In this document: positions 60,870 to 64,000 of the stretch, in pieces
Layout: each line of letters begins with the position of its first letter
Numbering within the stretch: the stretch's first letter is position 1
Assembly: GCF_022394535.1 (NCBI RefSeq)
Contig: NZ_CP089414.1
Location: 930,001-994,000 of the forward strand
Source: Dyella terrae
Lineage (GTDB): Bacteria; Pseudomonadota; Gammaproteobacteria; Xanthomonadales; Rhodanobacteraceae
Length of the DNA: 64,000 nt
Reading direction: 5' to 3'
Notes under the pieces: generated by a model
What the model saw: only the letters and a program-made list of their open reading frames with translations
Told to the model about the DNA's origin: nothing
Database searches by the model: none
Translations under genes and position numbers: made by a program

Positions 60870-62513
60870 ATGAAGGCAGCGCAACTGTTCGTGAAAGCAC
60901 TGGAAGCCGAAGGCGTGCACAGCATCTTCGGCGTACCCGGCGAAGAGAACCTGGATTTCGTCGAAGCATTGCGCGAATCCTCCATCCGTCTCATCGTCAC
61001 CCGTCACGAGCAGGCCGCGGGCTTCATGGCCGCCACGTGGGGACGACTCACCGGCGAAGCCGGCGTTGCCCTGTCCACCCTTGGCCCCGGCGCCACCAAC
61101 CTGGTGACCGCGGCAGCGTATGCACAGCTGGGCGCCATGCCCATGCTGATGATCACCGGCCAGAAGCCGATCCGTGAGCACAAGCAGGGTCTGTTCCAAC
61201 TGGTCGACGTGGTCGACATGATGCAGCCGCTGACCAAGTACACGCGGCAGATCGTGTCCGCCCCGACCATTCCGGCGCGCGTGCGTGAAGCCTTTCGCCG
61301 CGCCGAAGAAGAACGCCCCGGCGCCGTACATCTGGAGCTTCCCGAAGATATCGCCCGCGACACAGTCGACGAGGCCATCCTGCTTCCCACCGAATACGCC
61401 CGCCGCCCCGCGCCCGACGATGCGGCACTGGTGCAGGCCGCCGAAGCAATCACCCGCGCGAAGCATCCCATCCTGATGATCGGCGCTGCCGCAAACCGGC
61501 AGCGGACCACCGTCGCCTTGCGCGACTTCGTCGACAAGCTGGGCATTCCGTTCTTCACCACACAGATGGGCAAGGGCGTGATCGACGAAGATCACCCGTT
61601 GTGGCTGGGCAATGCCGCGCTATCGGATGGCGACTTCGTGCATCGCGCCATCGATGCCGCCGACGTGATCATCAACGCCGGCCATGACGTGGTGGAAAAG
61701 CCGCCGTTCCTCATGCGCAAGGGCCGACGCACAGTGATCCACATCAACTTCTCCAGCGCGGAAGTGGATGCGGTGTACTTCCCGCAGATCGAAGTCGTCG
61801 GCGACATCGCCCACACCATCGAACGCCTTACCGACGCACTGCAGCCGCAGGAGCATTGGAACTTCGATTACTTCAATCGCGTGCGAAACGCTTTCCACAA
61901 ACAGCTGCAGGACCACGCGCGCGACGACCGCTTCCCCATGCACCCGGTGCGCATCGTTGACGACACGCGCCGCTTTATGCCCGACGACGGCATGCTGTGT
62001 CTGGACAACGGCATGTACAAGATCTGGTACGCGCGCTATTACCGCGCACGTCAACCCAACACTATTCTGCTCGACAACGCACTGGCCACCATGGGTGCCG
62101 GCCTGCCCTCGGCCATGGCCGCAAAAATGGTGTACCCGGAGCGCAAGGTGCTCGCCATCTGCGGCGACGGCGGCTTCATGATGAACGCACAGGAGCTGGA
62201 AACCGCAGTGCGCTTGAAGCTCGACCTGGTGATTCTGCTGGTGCGCGACGATGCCTACGGAATGATCCGCTGGAAGCAGGCGGAGATGGGTTATCCCGAT
62301 TACGGCATGCTGTTTGGCAACCCCGACTTTGTCCTCTTTGCCGAAGCCCACGGCGCGCATGGGCATCGCCCCGCGAGCGCCGACGAATTCCTGCCAACGC
62401 TGGAGCGCGCTTTCAACGCGGGCGGCGTGCACCTTATCGACCTTGCGATCGACTACTCGGACAATCACCGCATTCTCAACGAAGAAATCCCGCGGCTCAG
62501 TGCAGCCGTCTGA
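60870..62513 (+). CDS. Acetolactate synthase-like thiamine diphosphate enzyme, large subunit type
   Basis: The 547-aa protein carries the ThDP glutamate in RHEQAAGFMA (Glu47), GPGATNLVTA, the RPGAVHLELPEDIA segment, and the ThDP/Mg motif CGDGGFMMNAQELETA. It resembles acetolactate synthase catalytic subunits (pyruvate condensation), but no small regulatory subunit gene is adjacent and it is followed by an aldehyde dehydrogenase gene. The catabolic type or a related ThDP carboligase/decarboxylase is therefore possible. The start at ATG 60870 has GAGGAGCGAGGC upstream. The two genes are separated by only 21 bp and are very likely one operon. Confidence 0.85.
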   Translation: MKAAQLFVKALEAEGVHSIFGVPGEENLDFVEALRESSIRLIVTRHEQAAGFMAATWGRLTGEAGVALSTLGPGATNLVTAAAYAQLGAMPMLMITGQKPIREHKQGLFQLVDVVDMMQPLTKYTRQIVSAPTIPARVREAFRRAEEERPGAVHLELPEDIARDTVDEAILLPTEYARRPAPDDAALVQAAEAITRAKHPILMIGAAANRQRTTVALRDFVDKLGIPFFTTQMGKGVIDEDHPLWLGNAALSDGDFVHRAIDAADVIINAGHDVVEKPPFLMRKGRRTVIHINFSSAEVDAVYFPQIEVVGDIAHTIERLTDALQPQEHWNFDYFNRVRNAFHKQLQDHARDDRFPMHPVRIVDDTRRFMPDDGMLCLDNGMYKIWYARYYRARQPNTILLDNALATMGAGLPSAMAAKMVYPERKVLAICGDGGFMMNAQELETAVRLKLDLVILLVRDDAYGMIRWKQAEMGYPDYGMLFGNPDFVLFAEAHGAHGHRPASADEFLPTLERAFNAGGVHLIDLAIDYSDNHRILNEEIPRLSAAV

Positions 62514-62534
62514 GCTAACGTGCCGGAGTCACCC

Positions 62535-63965
62535 ATGCTTGCCAAGCGTTACCCCTATTACCTCGCCAACCAGCCGCAGACGTCCAAGGAAACGATGGAC
62601 GTCCTGGACAAGTACAGCGGCAAGGTCGCCACCAAGGTGGCCGTGCCCGATGCCAAGGCCGTCGAGAAGGCCATTGCCGCCGCAGTAAAGGCGACAATCC
62701 CCATGCGCGAATTCAAGCCCTGGGCCCGACAGGAGGTATTGCAGCATTGCGTGCAACGCTTCAAAGAGCGCCGCGAGGAACTGGCCTATGCACTGTGCGT
62801 CGAAGCAGGCAAGCCGATCAAAGATTCCGACGGTGAAGTCACGCGCCTGATCGAGACCTTCTCCATTGCGGCGGAAGAAGCCGTACGCATCAACGGCGAA
62901 ACGATCAATCTCGATATCGCCAAACGCCTCGACGGCTACCACGGTTACACCAAGCGCGTGCCGCTGGGCCCGGTGTCGTTCATCACACCGTTCAATTTTC
63001 CGTTGAACCTGGTGGCGCACAAGGTTGCGCCCGCTATCGCCGCCGGATGTCCGTTCGTGCTGAAGCCAGCGGAGCGCACGCCCATCGGAGCACTCATCAT
63101 TGGCGAGGTGCTGGCGGAAACCGATCTGCCCAAAGGCGCGTTCTCCATCCTCAACCTGGATGGCAAGCATGCCGGCCCACTGGTGGAAGATCCGCGCTTC
63201 AAGCTGCTCTCCTTCACCGGCAGCCAGATCGGCTGGGATTTGAAGGCGCGCGCCGGCCACAAGAAGGTGACGCTGGAGCTCGGCGGCAACGCCGCGTGCA
63301 TCATCGACGCCGACCAGGGGCCGCATCTCGATCATGTGATCGACCGCCTCGTATTTGGCGCGTTCTATCAATCCGGCCAGAGCTGCATCAGCGTGCAGCG
63401 CATCTACGTGCACGAATCGCTGTATGACGAACTGAAGAAGCGGCTGGTTGCGGCCGTGAAGAAGCTCAAGGCCGGCGACCCGAAGAAGAAGGACACCTTC
63501 CTCGGCCCGATGATCGACGAGGCCGCCGCCGAACGCCTGCACGGCTGGATCGAGGAAGCACGCAAGGGTGGCGGCAACGTGCTGTGCGGTGGCAAACGCA
63601 AAGCCGCCATGCTGGAAGCCACGTTGATGGAGAACGTACCCACCAGCGCCAAGGCACATCGCATGGAAGCCTTCGGCCCGTTCGCCCTGCTCACACCGTT
63701 CCGCAACTTCGACGAAGTCGTGGCCATGGTCAACGACTCCGACTATGGCCTGCAGGCCGGCATCTTCACCGACAGCCTCTCCAACGCCATGCGTGCGTGG
63801 AATGAGCTGGACCAGGGCGGCGTAGTGGTCAATGACGTGCCCAGCTTCCGTGTCGACAACATGCCCTACGGCGGCGTGAAGCTCTCCGGCATCGGCCGCG
63901 AAGGTGTGCGCTGGGCCATCGAGGACATGACCGAGCTACGTCTCATGGTGATGCGCGAGCGCTGA
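62535..63965 (+). CDS. NAD(P)-dependent aldehyde dehydrogenase
   Basis: The 476-aa enzyme is a member of the ALDH superfamily. The nucleotide fold holds ITPFNFPLNLVAHKVAPAIAAG and KPAERTP. The general base Glu is in LELGGNAA, the catalytic Cys in GQSCISVQR, and the C-terminal motif is FGPFALLTPF, then DNMPYGGVKLSGIGREG. It oxidises an aldehyde to the acid. The pairing with an acetolactate synthase-like gene suggests that it uses the aldehyde made or consumed by that enzyme, but the substrate is not defined. ATG 62535 with CGGAG six bases upstream was chosen over GTG 62520. Confidence 0.9.
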   Translation: MLAKRYPYYLANQPQTSKETMDVLDKYSGKVATKVAVPDAKAVEKAIAAAVKATIPMREFKPWARQEVLQHCVQRFKERREELAYALCVEAGKPIKDSDGEVTRLIETFSIAAEEAVRINGETINLDIAKRLDGYHGYTKRVPLGPVSFITPFNFPLNLVAHKVAPAIAAGCPFVLKPAERTPIGALIIGEVLAETDLPKGAFSILNLDGKHAGPLVEDPRFKLLSFTGSQIGWDLKARAGHKKVTLELGGNAACIIDADQGPHLDHVIDRLVFGAFYQSGQSCISVQRIYVHESLYDELKKRLVAAVKKLKAGDPKKKDTFLGPMIDEAAAERLHGWIEEARKGGGNVLCGGKRKAAMLEATLMENVPTSAKAHRMEAFGPFALLTPFRNFDEVVAMVNDSDYGLQAGIFTDSLSNAMRAWNELDQGGVVVNDVPSFRVDNMPYGGVKLSGIGREGVRWAIEDMTELRLMVMRER

Positions 63966-63979
63966 TTTCGACAATCGAC

Positions 63980-64000
63980 TCCATGGGAATCACCCATGGA
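63980..64000. terminator. Perfect 8-bp inverted repeat at the window end, possible terminator
   Basis: TCCATGGG (63980-63987) and CCCATGGA (63993-64000) are exact reverse complements around AATCA, 15 bp after the aldehyde dehydrogenase stop. The T-run that would confirm termination lies beyond the window. Confidence 0.4.

Overview
The window looks like a chromosomal segment of a GC-rich gammaproteobacterium of the Xanthomonadales/Lysobacterales, most like Rhodanobacteraceae (Dyella, Rhodanobacter or Luteibacter type). I infer this from the ftsK-lolA-rarA-serS neighbourhood on one strand with trxB and aat nearby, the protein sequence style, and REP doublets of the GTCATTCC...GGAATGAC kind. No rRNA, CRISPR array, complete prophage or insertion sequence is visible. 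One tRNA gene (Ser, anticodon TGA) is present.

Layout. 1-4.2 kb: the end of a universal stress protein gene, then a leftward cluster of a two-lobed retropepsin-like protease, a Met/His-rich DUF2946 membrane protein and a TonB-dependent receptor (probably copper-linked). 4.3-6.9 kb: an O-methyltransferase/TetR divergent pair and two small conserved proteins. 6.9-12.4 kb: a large CHASE-PAS hybrid histidine kinase overlapping a response regulator-GGDEF gene that carries a one-base frameshift. 12.5-18.2 kb: a glutathione S-transferase-like protein, a yaeQ gene with an internal in-frame deletion, a secreted endonuclease, a polysaccharide deacetylase, an Mpo1-like protein and a Crp-type regulator. 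18.2-20.5 kb: a decayed accessory patch (TetR C-terminal remnant, AT-richer glycosyltransferase, small secreted protein, autotransporter barrel remnant) ending at tRNA-Ser. 20.6-31 kb: serS, an SDR/AraC pair, small membrane proteins, rarA and the DUF3999/DUF2339 pair. 31-36.9 kb: a heavy-metal RND efflux operon whose pump gene is frameshifted. 37-46 kb: a beta-propeller diguanylate cyclase, lolA, ftsK, ald and trxB. 46-54.9 kb: a GNAT/FemAB-like protein, a serine hydrolase, aat, an ATP-grasp/DUF1190/DUF350 cluster, an HD-GYP phosphodiesterase, a methyltransferase and ispG. 55-64 kb: an FNR-type oxygen sensor, an acetyl-CoA hydrolase/transferase, a cardiolipin synthase-like protein, xseA, and an acetolactate synthase-like enzyme paired with an aldehyde dehydrogenase.

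Themes. Cyclic-di-GMP signalling recurs: two GGDEF proteins (one broken) and one HD-GYP protein. Metal handling recurs: the DUF2946/TonB cluster and the RND operon. Three genes carry lesions that look recent (two single-base insertions and one in-frame deletion of about 21 codons), and three further stretches look like gene remnants. Sequencing or assembly error must be excluded for the single-base cases. No wholly new system stands out. The best candidates for undescribed biology are the protease/DUF2946/TonB cluster, the DUF3999-DUF2339 membrane pair and the DUF350-DUF1190-ATP-grasp cluster.
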